From NCBI GenBank assembly GCA_035048495.1, contig CM068542.1:37291109-37355108 (forward strand): a stretch of DNA of 64,000 nucleotides, written 5' to 3'. Below the pieces are notes generated by a model that saw only the letters and a list, made by a program, of their open reading frames with translations, was not told where the DNA came from and ran no database searches. Origin of the DNA: Euptelea pleiosperma. Taxonomy: Eukaryota > Streptophyta > Magnoliopsida > Ranunculales > Eupteleaceae. Every line of letters starts with the position of its first letter. Within the stretch, counting starts at the first letter, position 1. The position numbers and the translations under genes are program-made. Below are positions 45,418 to 56,427 of this stretch, one piece after another.

Positions 45418-45765
45418 CGATTTCAGATCACGTCCTTTACCCGCGCTCAAAGACGCGGTACGACAAAAGGTTGAAATTAAACGGGGCCTACTATGGACGT
45501 AACTGGTTTTAGTCCTTTCCCAGAATGAGGTTATATCACGGACCTAATGTCTATTGTCATTAATGTGTTGAACCTCCAAAAACCTACAATTTTTTCTATT
45601 GAAATGAATTAATCTAGATGGTCATATCGAAGGGCTACAAAGAGATCAAATTAAGAGTGAGTGAATCATAGCTTACTTGCTCGTGTCCTTGGAGAAATTA
45701 GAAATATCAACTATGCTTGACATGGGTGTTTTCGTTGTGGCCCACTTGCTCATCAAATTCCACTT

Positions 45766-46132
45766 GGATGAATCATAGCCTACACAAATTTGTGCCGTCC
45801 TTAATATCGATCGTACATTCAAGATCTAAAGATTGTTTGTTAACTGGTTTAAAACTGATCCCTTTTCAGCATTTAGATGAAATCAGACAATAGGGATATT
45901 CTTGAAATGAAGGTTGATTGTCGAATTGTAACTAATCCAAGGGGCGGTCCACATATTAAACGTTCTGGATGATCTGAAACCCCATCTATGATGTATAACA
46001 CTGATTTAATAGTGAGATAGGTGTAAGTCACTGGATAGAGTGTACTTAGAATGATGCAGCTAATGTGTACTGTATAAATTGTATTTGCCGTCTAGAATGC
46101 CTTGCTTTGGAACGAGGATGGTGGCTGAAAAG
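45766..46132. other. distal upstream region of the ERF gene
   Basis: AT-rich spacer. No gene or repeat that I can define. Confidence 0.4.
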
Positions 46133-46288
46133 GAGTAAAACTTCTATAACACGAAATTGTAAATCACACAATCACAAGCCAATGAGTTCTCGGCACGTAA
46201 CATGTGCTTTGCTTTTAGCTGAACGTGCCGAGAACTCATTGGCTGTGTTTGTGTGATTTGCAATCCGATTGTGACAGAAGTTTTACTC
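46133..46288. mobile_element. short Mutator-type hairpin MITE upstream of the ERF gene
   Basis: The 156-bp element begins GAGTAAAACTTCTATAAC and ends GACAGAAGTTTTACTC. The flanks are GCTGAAAAG (46124-46132) and GCTGAGAAG (46289-46297), 8 of 9 matching. The inner arms agccaatgagttctcggcac and complement are perfect over 22 bp around a loop of about 24 nt. It shares only the GAGTAAA terminus with the long family at 11635. It lies about 420-575 bp before the ERF start codon. Confidence 0.9.
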
Positions 46289-46599
46289 GCTGAGAAGCGT
46301 TTATCAGCCACGTATTGATTTCTGATGTGATATGACTTCAATTGACAGCTAACGCTGCGTGTGAGATCTCTCTTGCATGACGTAAGTGATAAAGTCAGCC
46401 CCTCACGTGCCTTCTGTACCGCACACTGAATCGTCTGCTGGACTAGAGAGGGTCCCACTAGCATCACTTCGTAAGCTTATCTTTATATTCACACGTGCCG
46501 AACATAGAAACAATATTCTACTGCGACAATTTCTGCAAAAACAAACCCAAAACAAATATTCTAACGCGACAAAACCGTGTGTGAACGGCGTACAGTTGG

Positions 46600-46707
46600 C
46601 AGCCACGTCGACACCAAAGATATAAATACTCCTCCCGTTGCTAGCTCCCACCAAAACCGCTCTCTGCAATCTTCAAAAAATATCTGAGAAGTGAAGGACC
46701 ACCAGAA
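46600..46707 (+). promoter_or_regulatory. core promoter and 5' UTR of the ERF gene
   Basis: TATA box tataaata at 46621-46628, 80 bp before the ATG at 46708. A gccacgtcgac word (ACGT core) is at 46602 and cacacgtgccg (ACGTG) at 46491. Such ACGT cores are typical binding sites of bZIP and bHLH factors. No transcript evidence. Confidence 0.6.
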
Positions 46708-47523
46708 ATGCAGAAATCTTCCAAAAGGCCCAAACGAGGCGGACTTCAAACGATCCAACCGTCTCCCTCGCAACGTCTGACCCAAGAACAAGAAATCTTA
46801 GTCATGGTGGATGCTCTCAAGCACGTCATCTCCGGTGGCATCGACGGCAATGGCAACCAGCTCGTAGATCAAATTCGGCTATCTTCAACAGTCGAGAGCG
46901 CCAGTACATCTTCCCCTGCCACCAGTAGGTCCAGTACTGACCAAGGAAGCACAGTTTTACCTCTTCCTGATGCTGACACTTGCCCATTATGTGGAATTGA
47001 CGGTTGTCTGGGTTGCAATTTTTTCGCGCCATCTCAAGGGGAGAAGAAGAGGAAGAAGAAGAATTACCGTGGTGTTCGACAGAGGCCATGGGGCAAATGG
47101 GCAGCAGAGATAAGAGACCCTCGAAGAGCAACTCGTGTCTGGCTCGGCACGTTCGACACTGCAGAAGATGCCGCTCGGGCTTACGATAAGGCCGCCATTG
47201 ATTTCCGTGGAGCCCGGGCAAAGCTCAATTTCCCGTTCCCTGACGATCCACCGAATCAAAATTCTCAACCCGAACAACAATTACAGCAACAGGAGGAAAT
47301 AAAACCAGTGGTGGAGAAGCCACATATTGATCTCCCGTCACATTATTACTCGCAAAAGGAGACAGTGATGATGGCACCTGAAACCAGTAGACAAGAGACT
47401 GAATTCTGGGATAATGACGAGATAAGCTGGATATTAATGGAAAACGTCGACGAATTTCCCATTTCTATTTCTTCTGGAGCAACCGCGACCGTCGATCTTT
47501 CTCAATTGGATTCTTCCCTCTAA
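46708..47523 (+). CDS. AP2/ERF transcription factor, ERF group X type
   Basis: An intronless 271-aa frame. One AP2 domain spans about residues 120-176 ([45 protein letters not shown]), with the Ala and Asp that define the ERF rather than DREB class (WAAEIRD); it should bind GCC-box DNA in the nucleus. A Cys cluster at 92, 95, 100 and 103 ([12 protein letters not shown]) has C-X2-C-X4-C-X2-C spacing, the CMX-1 motif known from ERF group X (ABR1, RAP2.6, ERF108-115), which act in stress and wound responses. KKRKKK at 113-118 is a likely nuclear signal, and the acidic C-terminus ([19 protein letters not shown]) could activate transcription. Which member it equals cannot be decided here. Confidence 0.94.
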   Translation: MQKSSKRPKRGGLQTIQPSPSQRLTQEQEILVMVDALKHVISGGIDGNGNQLVDQIRLSSTVESASTSSPATSRSSTDQGSTVLPLPDADTCPLCGIDGCLGCNFFAPSQGEKKRKKKNYRGVRQRPWGKWAAEIRDPRRATRVWLGTFDTAEDAARAYDKAAIDFRGARAKLNFPFPDDPPNQNSQPEQQLQQQEEIKPVVEKPHIDLPSHYYSQKETVMMAPETSRQETEFWDNDEISWILMENVDEFPISISSGATATVDLSQLDSSL

Positions 47524-47904
47524 TAGCCGCACGAATTGTCCAGCGGAATTGTTTTCATGGGATCAATTTCCAATTCAAGTCCCTCAACTCAGAAGCAATT
47601 TTTAGTGACAGAAGTTTAGGGAATTAAAAAGAAGAAATATTTTGTGAGAACCCAAAAAAAGAAGGAAATATATTTTGCTTTTTCCTTTTTTTTTTTTTTT
47701 AACGAAAGAATGTAATCCTTCATTCATTTATTTGTTTTTAGAGGAATATAGATAAAAATAAAATTTGAATTTCTTTCCGTTGCCACTGTTCCGATGAAGT
47801 ATAAAAATTCTGCCACGCGTACTAGAAAGTGCACTTGAATGTGCGACAGTTTAAGTAAGTCTAAAGATTTCCTCAACGGCGAATTTCTGTGCCGTTGGCA
47901 GGCT
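47524..47904. other. 3' flank of the ERF gene
   Basis: Presumed 3' UTR with a T-run at 47682-47700. No other feature supported. Confidence 0.4.
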
Positions 47905-48045
47905 CTTGGAGACATTGACCGTATGGATGTTTGACCGTGGACCTACGGACCAAAATTCAACGCTAATGGGTTGATTTTTGGCCCAGACCAGAGATTATTG
48001 GGATGCTCAAATCCAACGACTAGCAATCACAAATCAGGTTTCCAA
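47905..48045. mobile_element. Mutator-like MITE fragment
   Basis: cattgaccgtatggatgtttgacc and gggttgatttttggccc in a short, internally deleted copy with no intact termini. Confidence 0.6.
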
Positions 48046-48544
48046 CTTCCAAGCATCAGGAAAGTCATTGATCTCCAAGCAAGTAGTCGTTGAGGAAACA
48101 TTATACTCGCAGCTAACTTAATAAAATTATGCCGCGTAAATTGTGGGCCCACGAACAAATCTCTAGCTTTGCGATTCTCCTCCCGACCGCGTTTAACTCG
48201 TTTTGAAGCCAAACAAAAGAGCACGTGGGGGGAATGGTCAGCGGATAGCGGTTTCCTCGTGAATTCCTCGGCCTTCCAGAAAAACAAAGGATTTGCCTCC
48301 CAAACGCGTGGGGTTGGGTTGAGCATTACTCTCTCAAAACAAGCCAAAACTCGACAAAATACAGCCGCTGGGCCCCACGTTCGATTCTGTCACGTGTCTT
48401 GAGCGTTTTACCATTTAAGACAAAAAATTAATTAATTAATTAAATTTTGAAACTTTAACTCAGCTGACGTCATTGTTCGGATAAAGTTATGACGTTAAAG
48501 ATGACGATGAGTTACGGTAATAGCACTATGCAAAGAAAATAGAG
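48046..48544. other. spacer, no gene seen
   Basis: Contains an aattaattaatt run at 48429-48442 and ACGTG words (48222, 48377, 48392). No coding pattern. Confidence 0.4.
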
Positions 48545-48880
48545 TAAAATTTGCGTGACCACCCATAATATGCCACGTGGTACACACTTAGAGGACACTG
48601 ACCGTATGGATGTTTGGCCAATCCCTAAGTGGACCTACAAAGGAAAAATCAGCCAGATTAGTGATTCAAACCTGGTACGTAATGCTCAAATTCCTACGTA
48701 GGGTTAAAATCAACCCATGAAAATGACTTCAACTAACACGTTTGGAAATCACTGATCAGGTTGATATTGGGTTTATAAATCTACCAAGGAATTGTCCAAA
48801 CATCTATACGGTCAGTGTCCTCTAAGAAATTTCCACTTGGCTTACATTGTGGGTGGTCAGGTAGCCATATCATCGCCAAC
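48545..48880. mobile_element. Mutator-like MITE, GAGTAAA-ended
   Basis: Left gagtaaaatttgcgtgacc, then atgccacgtggtac, gacactgaccgtatggatg, the inverted arm, and right acttggcttacattgtgggtg. The right terminal sequence is damaged and no target duplication is seen. Confidence 0.8.
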
Positions 48881-49589
48881 AGCTGGATTTATCGTACAAG
48901 ATGTAATTCTCTCCGAATCTGACGGCTGAGCTTCAGGTGGTATTATATTACTGTGATTAGGATGGTGCGCTATTTTGGTAAGAGCTGTGTAGGTCCTACT
49001 TACCAAAGCAAGAAAAAACTGAATAAAAAAAGGAGACAAGATGTCCACAACAATCACATGTTTTTTTTATATATAGAAAAGGGGGAATGATATACGCACG
49101 GCGTGCGTGCCTGAGATGGAAATAATTTAGAAACAAAAGAATTTTATAATTACCAATGCACCATTGTTTATATTAAACGAGTATTAGATATTATAAGGGA
49201 CAAAAGTGTGATTAAAAAAATTACGCTGACCTTAAATGACTCTTGCACTTATAAACATGCATATTAGAAATCTTAGGAACAAATGAAGACCAAAATCAGA
49301 CGTTGACCTTTAACAGGTCTAAGGGCCGTCTTTACCATAAGGTCAGAGAAAAAATTAGCTGGTCCCCCGGACTTTCTAACTTTTAAGGTCTCCTCCCAAA
49401 ATGTCTGACAAGTACCTTTGTTAACCACTCTTAACCAACTAATTACGGTTTAACTTGGGTTGGGTTTAGGCCTGGACGTACGTGTCAGTCATTTTCGGAG
49501 GGGAACCTTCAAGGTTTGAAGGTCCTCGGGACCAGCGAATTTTTTGCCAATAAGGCGGTCACCTTAGGCTCCAGGTGAGAGAAGGCCCC

Positions 49590-50570
49590 ACCCCTTGTTG
49601 GAAATACAAACTAAAAATTAACTTGTTCGCGTGGTTATCTCTAGCCATAGATTTTATACTTTTTAGGATTGATTCTAGGCGTTGGATTCAAGCATGTTTT
49701 TTAGTAGGAAATCCAATGGGCGTTATAAATCATCAATTAAGCTGATTTTTAGTGTGTTTATCCACCAATACGTGGGGTGAACATCTAAGCTGTCTCGATG
49801 CAAATTGAGGCCTAAGGCGAAAACTCCACAAGTCCTTTTTTATATTTAATATATTTATACTTTAATTAAAAAAATTTACTCTCTACATCGAAGAAAATCT
49901 TTTTTAACAACTATTCATGACAATTAAAAGCTACGGAAAAAAAATTAAGATGCAAAGGACTCTTGTAGTCCCATTGCATTCCATGCAGAGGATTCTCACG
50001 GCCATACATAAATTATTTTTTAGGTCTAATGACTGTGTGGATGTTCATCCCACCTATTGGTGGATAAACACACTAAAAATTAGCTTGATTGACGATTTCG
50101 AACCATTGGATTTACTACTCAAAAAACTTGCTTGAATCCAATGGTTAGAATCAATCCCAAAAAGTATTAAAATCTATGGCTAGAGATAACCAATTAAGTT
50201 AATTTTTGGTTTGTATATCAAACGGTGGGCTAAACATCCGTGTCGTTAGTGTTGGGGCCTTCTGTCACCTAGGGCCTAAGGCGACCTCCTTATTGGCCTT
50301 AGGGTAGAGACGGGCCTGCTGAACCTCCACGTAGTCATTAGGCCCAAAAAAGATCCATGTAGGGCACTGCAACGGGATAATGGGAGTCATCTGCATCTAA
50401 ATTTTTTATGTAACTTTTGATTATCATGAATAGCTATTAAATAAGATTTTCTACTATGTAGAGAGTTAAATTTTTTAATTAATACCATATATATTAATAT
50501 ATTAAATATAGAAAAGCCTCATATGAATTTTCGCCTTAGGCCTCAACTTGCATCGAGACGGCGCTGACAG
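49590..50570. mobile_element. nested MITEs: long fold-back plus gatgtaac-type cores
   Basis: Arms at 49798-49980 and 50370-50570 are inverted (gctgtctcgatgcaaattga against tcaacttgcatcgagacggc, both followed by the gcctaaggcgaaaa word). Between them at about 50020-50260 lies a gatgtaac-type core (gactgtgtggatgttcatcc and gtgggctaaacatccgtg). A further such core lies left of it at 49590-49797. Confidence 0.65.
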
Positions 50571-50754
50571 GTCTCACATATGTTAATTTGCTCTACTAAA
50601 AATACCAAACTACCCTTCTCTTCTTCAAAATAACCTACTGATCACTAGCTCATTATGTGGTAAGTTCAATGCAAGAGATCGGCTTTCATCATCATTGGAA
50701 AAAAAAAAAATATGATGAGTCAAAATGTAGATGAGATGATGAGTGGCCCACCTA

Positions 50755-50975
50755 GCACAATTTTGGGCTCACCGACCGCATGGATGTTAAGCCCATTTCT
50801 TAAAGGACATACACACCAAAAATCGGCCTGATTGGTTATCTCTAGCTATTGGATTTTAACATTTTTAAGAAGTGATTTTAGCTGTTGGATTCAAGAATTT
50901 TTTATCGGTAATAAATCCAACGTATAGAAAACATCAATCAAGCTGATTTTTGGCGTGTAGAACCACCAAGGCTGG
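50755..50975. mobile_element. MITE core, gatgtaac-type subtype, no clear ends
   Basis: accgaccgcatggatgttaagcc, acacaccaaaaatcggcctg and gctgatttttggcgtgtag mark the inverted arms. Confidence 0.6.
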
Positions 50976-51599
50976 GGGAGGTCATAAGTTCAATCCCGTG
51001 TATTGTGACACATCTTAAGTTTAATCTCCCAAATGGGGTGAATTTTTTTATTTTTGTTTTATACACTAAAACATTATTAAAACAAATTGAATAAATTTTT
51101 TTTTTATTTTTGTTGAATCTTTATTAGCTTCTCATTGGACAGGGACAAAGTTCTGCTTGGTTCCCTGCTGGGATGCGTTTTGCGGTGAGTTGCATTGCGG
51201 TCACTTACCACAGTTTTTGGGCTGCCACATGCATGCATCCATTTTCTTAAAGAGTCTGCAAAGGCTTGGCAACCACTTGCACGCCAGTTCATTTGCATGC
51301 CCCAACCAATTACTTGTAATCCCAAAACTGTAGCAAGTGAGTGCATTGCATCTGATTTGCATTGAACGAAGTAGTGCCATAATTACCACTTGCTTGCAAA
51401 CGATGGTAAAAGCTAAGGTGATAGAAAATGAAGAATACCACAAGCCAAGCTGGGTTCTGGCCGTGAGGCCAAATGAGCTATGCACTTTAATGAACAATCT
51501 TTTTAGATAGAATTCTTTTAAAACTCTTTAATTTCCTTAGAGAAATTTTGGTTTGGTTTTTTTCTCTAAACAACCGGTAGTGCGCACACCCATGTCCCT
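50976..51599. other. spacer with a possible unclassified repeat
   Basis: A Cys/His-poor low-coding stretch with ttgcattgcggtcactt and gcatgcatcc words at 51170-51370, similar in vocabulary to 52870-53440. No termini found. Confidence 0.35.
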
Positions 51600-51840
51600 C
51601 ATCTATGATACATGGCACACTTTTAGAGACCATTGACCTTATGGATGTTTGTCCCATCCCTAGATGGACTTATATACCAAATATCAGTCTGATTAGTGAT
51701 TTCAGACCTTTGAATCTGAATACCCAAAATAATGCTTGAAATCTATGGTAAAAAATTAACCCATGAAAACGACTCCAATCAAATCCTAAAAAATACCACT
51801 AATCAAGCTGATTTTTTGCATATAGGTCCACCTAGGGATG
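51600..51840. mobile_element. Mutator-like MITE relic
   Basis: ccattgaccttatggatgtttg, ccaaatatcagtctgattag, then aatcaagctgattttttgc and tccacctagggatggga. Right end lost. Confidence 0.65.
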
Positions 51841-51855
51841 GGATATAATGACTTG

Positions 51856-52725
51856 TGCTATTCTTACTAATAGATAACTAATGATATAGGGCCCACATGT
51901 AGACGAGTTAAGGGCTGATTTTTGGGGATAATGGTCTCCTCACCATGGAGATCATCCTCACTAAAAATCAGCAATTTCTAAAACTTCTAACCCTATCAAA
52001 TATGGACTTAAATTTAGGGCTTGTTTGGTACGTGAGAAAAAGAGTTCCGACAGCGAATATTTAGCCAGGCGAATATTATCTTGGCTAAATATTTGCTCAT
52101 AGCAATATTTAACAATGTTTGATACGTGTACGAGCTAGCTCACTTCAGCTTACTTCATTTTCTTTCAATTTGAGTGGGTCCCACATATCAAAGTAAGTCA
52201 AAAATAGGTTGGGTCAATGCGGGAACCACATATTATGTCAAAGAATAAAAAAAAAATCGTTTTTATCTTTTTTATATTTTAAAAAATTAATTTTTATTGA
52301 AAATAGTGATTTTCCGGCGAGAAAATAAAATTTTCTCACCAAGGCATAATCGGCGTGAAAATATTTTCACAGGGGGGGGGGGTGACCAAATGTTTTCCCG
52401 CCGCGGAGGGCAAATATGTGGGCCCGGCTAAATATTCGCCAAGGGCGGGTGGCTGCCAAACACAGCCAGGCGAATATTTGCGCGGCTAAATATTTTATTT
52501 GCCCGCCGCGGTGCGTTACCAAACAGGCCCTTAACGGTGAAATTGAACGGTCCAAAGTTTTTCAACTTGCAATCTACTTTTCATTAGGCTACAAATGTTG
52601 GAATAAGCTGATTTTTTGTAAAGTTGATATCCATATTGAGAAGAACATCATCACAAAAAATCAGCTATGAACTCATCTGCATGTGGGCCCCACATCCATT
52701 AGTCATTATATTAGTAAGAATAGCA
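51856..52725. mobile_element. outer MITE holding a Tourist element
   Basis: Inverted ends tgctattcttactaata and tattagtaagaatagca, with ggcccacatg and catgtgggcc inside. The interior is interrupted by 52017-52530. Target duplication not recognised. Confidence 0.7.
52017..52530. mobile_element. Tourist-like (PIF/Harbinger) MITE
   Basis: It begins GGGCTTGTTTGGTACG and ends CGTTACCAAACAGGCCC. It is flanked by TTA on both sides (52014-52016 and 52531-52533). Internal palindromic words gcgaatatttagcc and ggctaaatattcgcc recur. Confidence 0.88.
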
Positions 52726-53764
52726 TGAGTAAACGAATCCCAGCCCTATATATATTCGAATCATTATGGGACACAAATAAAAACTCAAAAGTTTTCTCTT
52801 AGACACAAACTCTCTATTCAATTTCTCTTTTTCTTTTCTTTTTTGCTACATATATGCTGATTGGACTACACTACGGGTGCATTTGGAACCCGTGCAATCA
52901 TTTGCTAAGTGTGTTTCAAATGCCTGCGCTCGGCCATTTGCATTTGCATGCCTACAAACCCATCGCACACCCTCTTTAGCAAATTATAAAAACTCATCTT
53001 ATCCTCAGTGCAACCATTTATGTACATAATATATGGGATTCGTACATTAAATAGTGAGGTGAATCCCACATACATCAAGGTGGGCCCCACAATTCATATA
53101 TGAGTCCCACACACCAAGAGGTGAGCATCTCAACCCCTGTGTGACACCCACCTCTATTTGGTGGAACCCACATATACGGGGACTATCTTGATAAGTACTG
53201 TGGTGCGTGTCGAGCCCACCTTGTCCTTTGATGTGTTAAGGGGCCACAGATTTAGAACTTTTTATTTTGTGAGGGTATAATAATACACACAAATGTACGA
53301 TACACCTGAATTTTTGTATTTTGCATGTCTAAACTAAACTGTGAACCAAACACATAAAAAAGTGTGCACGCACATTGGTTTGCGCATACAAATCATTGCT
53401 GCACACGCATTGGTTTGTGCGTGAACCAAACAAACCCTAAGTTCGAGTTTGTAAGACCCATTGTTAATGTGTTGATAGTTTAGGAGCGAGGGATTAATCT
53501 TGATCGTCTAAGGAAATCCGAATTTGGAGACTTCTTTATTTTCACTCTGTACAAAAGCCAGTCCACTTTCCCTGTGTAGTAATTTTCAAAAGTGGAAGGG
53601 GTTAGTTATCATTCATAGGAAAAAGTGTACAATATGGTAAATTTATGTGATATGAACATCCAAATGGTATTCTATTAGATGGATGGTCTAGATTAGCCAC
53701 ATGAAAAGGGAACCCATGTCAGTCCACGTGGCATGAATGGGCAATACTGTCATTGTAAATTGAT
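52726..53764. other. spacer with unclassified repeat vocabulary
   Basis: cattggtttgcgc and cattggtttgtgcg near 53370-53420, and atttgcatttgcatgcc at 52935. No gene recognised. Confidence 0.4.
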
Positions 53765-53900
53765 AGATCACTAATCAGGCCGATTTTCGGTTTGTAGGTC
53801 CACCTAGAGATTGGCCAAACATACATTCGGTCAGCATCCTCTAAGAGTGTGTCACGTGGCTTATATTGTAGTTGGTCAGCAACTTTGTTGACCAGCTACT
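53765..53900. mobile_element. right half of a Mutator-like MITE
   Basis: atcactaatcaggccgatttt, gtaggtccacctaga, gtgtcacgtggcttatattg, ending at ggtcagcaactttgttgacc. The left half is missing. Confidence 0.7.
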
Positions 53901-55183
53901 ACCCTTTAGGGCAGAGCCGACTTGAACAAAGACAGATTTCCTGATTTGATGGGAGAATATTCTTACTTGCCATGTTTAGATGGTGGCGGAGCCCCCAACT
54001 CGAGTACCTGAAGGGGCCAACCCAACCCTAACCCTAACCCAAAGTCGGATTGAACCCGTCCACGTTGCAGCCCTATTAGTATTTATGCGAGGCAGCCCAA
54101 GCCAGGCTATATCCACCCCATTTGGGAAAGTACAGCTCGAAATGTTGTAATGTGATTGATTAGTACAAATCTACCTCCCTAAACTTCATTTCAACAAATA
54201 GAAAAAAAAAAAGATTCTTCGCGAGTGGTGTTTGGTAACGAAGTTAACAACACACTCGGTCATTCTCGCCAGCTACAATATCATCATTTTATGTTGGAAT
54301 TTACCTTGATTTCAGCAGGTGCGGGTAATACGTGTCCCTCTAATACATGTGTGTATCATTTTTTCGAATAAAAGCATGTGCCAGTGCACTTCAGCATCTT
54401 CGCTTGGCTTCCAACTTGAGATGAGCTTTGTCACCAAAAGCATTGTCTTCACTTTTCATTATAATGGCCTGGTCATGGTGGGACCAGTTTACGCCTCAAC
54501 CATATATGAAGGGGAAAATGGTCTTGTCCACGTCGTCTGTACTATTAATATTAATAATGTACATATATAATTATGTAATCATTACAAAGTTTTCAAACGT
54601 GCTCGTTAACAAATTATAATAATTTTTTAAATTACATCTACTGTTGTTGTTATTGATGCTACTATCCTTCTCATCAAGGGATCGTCATTGGACCAACCTA
54701 TCGCTCTCTCACCGTACTTACTTACACCAAAGACTCAACCTGGCAACTTGACCCACAGTCCAGCCCAACCCAACAATGACTTGACTTTTTTACATTATTT
54801 TCCCAACAAGCCCGGCCTGACATTTTTACGATGTTTTCAATTGTTTTTATTTTAAATTGATTGGGCCAAACCCCGCTGTCTGCCCAACCCACCTGCTACA
54901 GGCCTTGAATGGCTCCCGATCTAGGCCCTAGAGCTAGGCCCAGCCTAGCCCGTGCCAGCCTGACCCGTCGGGCCAAATTGTCAAGCCTACCAAAGACCGT
55001 CCCTCTCAATCCCGAATCTCCATAACTATTTTCGTCTCAAGGGTTTTGCTCATCCTATGCAGCTTCGATCTTAATACCTAATCCTTCTTTCACCTTAGGC
55101 CTAACAACCACCCTCCAACCTACTAGCCTCCCTTCATGACTTTTTAGTGTTACACTTGTTGCGTACAATTATCATTAAAAAAA
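53901..55183. other. spacer, no gene seen
   Basis: Holds a few telomere-like ccctaa words at 54020-54040 and C-rich text with repeated gcccaaccca and gcccgg words at 54720-55000. No coding pattern supported. Confidence 0.45.
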
Positions 55184-55991
55184 GGGTGGCGTTATTTGCA
55201 CACACCTTTTTTTGAGTGACACCTACCTCTTATCTGCACATACCCAAAGTTAACAAAACAAAAAAAAACGAACCTCCACCATTGTCTTCTTCTTCTTCCA
55301 CTACACCACCAACACCACTCTCTCTCTCTCTCTCTCTCTCTCTTATCTGGTGGTGGGCGGCAGGCCTCCTCTTCTTCTTCTTCTTCGGACAGCCTCATCT
55401 TCTTCCTCCTCCTCTTCTTCTTTTTCTTCTTATCATTCCTCTCTCTCTCTCTCTCCTTTAAAAAAAAAAAAAAAATTCGTCCAATATCGGTGATACAGGG
55501 TGGACATGGCTTTGACCATACCGGTAGGCAGCTGCGGACATGACCTTGTCTTGCCGATACGGGTGAATTTTTTTTATTTTTTAAGAAGAGGGGGAGAAAG
55601 AGATCTCGATCTCCCTCCCTCCCTCCTCCTCCTCTTCTTCTCTCTCTCTCTCTCCCTAAAAATAAAAAAATTTCTGCCCGTATCAGTAACACAGGGTGGA
55701 CATAGCTTTGGCCATGCCAACTGCCTACCGATATGGCCAAAGCCATGTCCACCCTGAATTACCGATACTGGGCGGAATTTTTTTTTTTTTAGAGAGAGAG
55801 AGAAGAAGATGAGGAGGAGGCTGCTCGGAGAAGAAGAAGAGGAGGTCGCTCGGAGAAGATGAAGAGGAGGAGGCCTAGTAGCTCCTCTTCTTCTTCTCTA
55901 TCGGTAGTGGATTTTTTTTTTTTGTAACTTATTTGCACACACCAATAGGTGGGTGTCACTCAAAAAAAGGTGTGTGCAAATAACGCCACCC
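55184..55991. mobile_element. 808-bp inverted-repeat element with 8-bp target duplication
   Basis: It begins GGGTGGCGTTATTTGCACAC and ends GTGTGCAAATAACGCCACCC, an inverted pair extending about 40 bp. Flanks are TAAAAAAA (55176-55183 and 55992-55999). The 8-bp duplication suggests hAT, but A-runs make it weak. The interior is packed with CT and TTC microsatellites and a hairpin at about 55680-55770 (agggtggacatagctttggc against gccaaagccatgtccaccct). No credible gene. Confidence 0.8.
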
Positions 55992-56042
55992 TAAAAAAAG
56001 GGTGGGGCGTGGAATCGTATGGCCACTATTGGATTCTCTAAA

Positions 56043-56427
56043 GGGTCGGGCTCTGTTGACATATCTAAAATGATAGGTATATGTACAGGGACACAATATA
56101 AGCCACATGGCAGACTTTTACAGGACTCTAACCGTGGGGATGTTTGTCCTATCCCATGGAGGACCTACAAACCAAAAAATCAACGTGATTAGTGATTTAT
56201 ACGTGTTGGACCTTTGTACCTCAAATACTACTCAAATTCCCACAGTTGAGATCAATCCATGAAAATAAGTCCAATCCAAAGCCTATAAATCACTAATCAG
56301 GTTGATTTTTGGTTTGTAGGTCCACCATGGGATAGGACAAACATCTATACTGTCAGAGTCCTGTAAGAGTGTTCCACGTGGCTTATATTGTGTCCCTGTA
56401 CAGATACCTGTCAACGGAGCCCGACCC
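56043..56427. mobile_element. complete Mutator-like MITE upstream of CYPRO4-like gene
   Basis: 385 bp, starts GGGTCGGGCTCTGTTGAC and ends AACGGAGCCCGACCC. It is flanked by a perfect 9-bp duplication TTCTCTAAA (56034-56042 and 56428-56436). It carries ccacgtggcttatattgtg at about 56384 and the palindromic core. It ends about 525 bp before the CYPRO4-like start codon. Same subtype as 34354. Confidence 0.93.

Larger units (their letters stand above)
44290..45765 (+). repeat. segmental duplication, copy 2 (uninterrupted)
   Basis: A unit of about 1.48 kb that contains two Mutator-like MITEs (44520-44880 and 45057-45417) and none of the later insertions found in copy 1. It therefore serves as the empty-site reference for the MITE at 36061 and the LINE. 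Confidence 0.88.

Noticed and set aside
48027..48347. 106-aa minus-strand reading frame
   Set aside because: No domain text and overlaps MITE-derived sequence.
54018..54042. interstitial telomere repeat
   Set aside because: Only about two and a half ccctaa units in C-rich text; too short to support.
55192..55752. 186-aa Arg/Glu-rich minus-strand reading frame
   Set aside because: It is the translation of CT/TTC microsatellites inside an inverted-repeat element.
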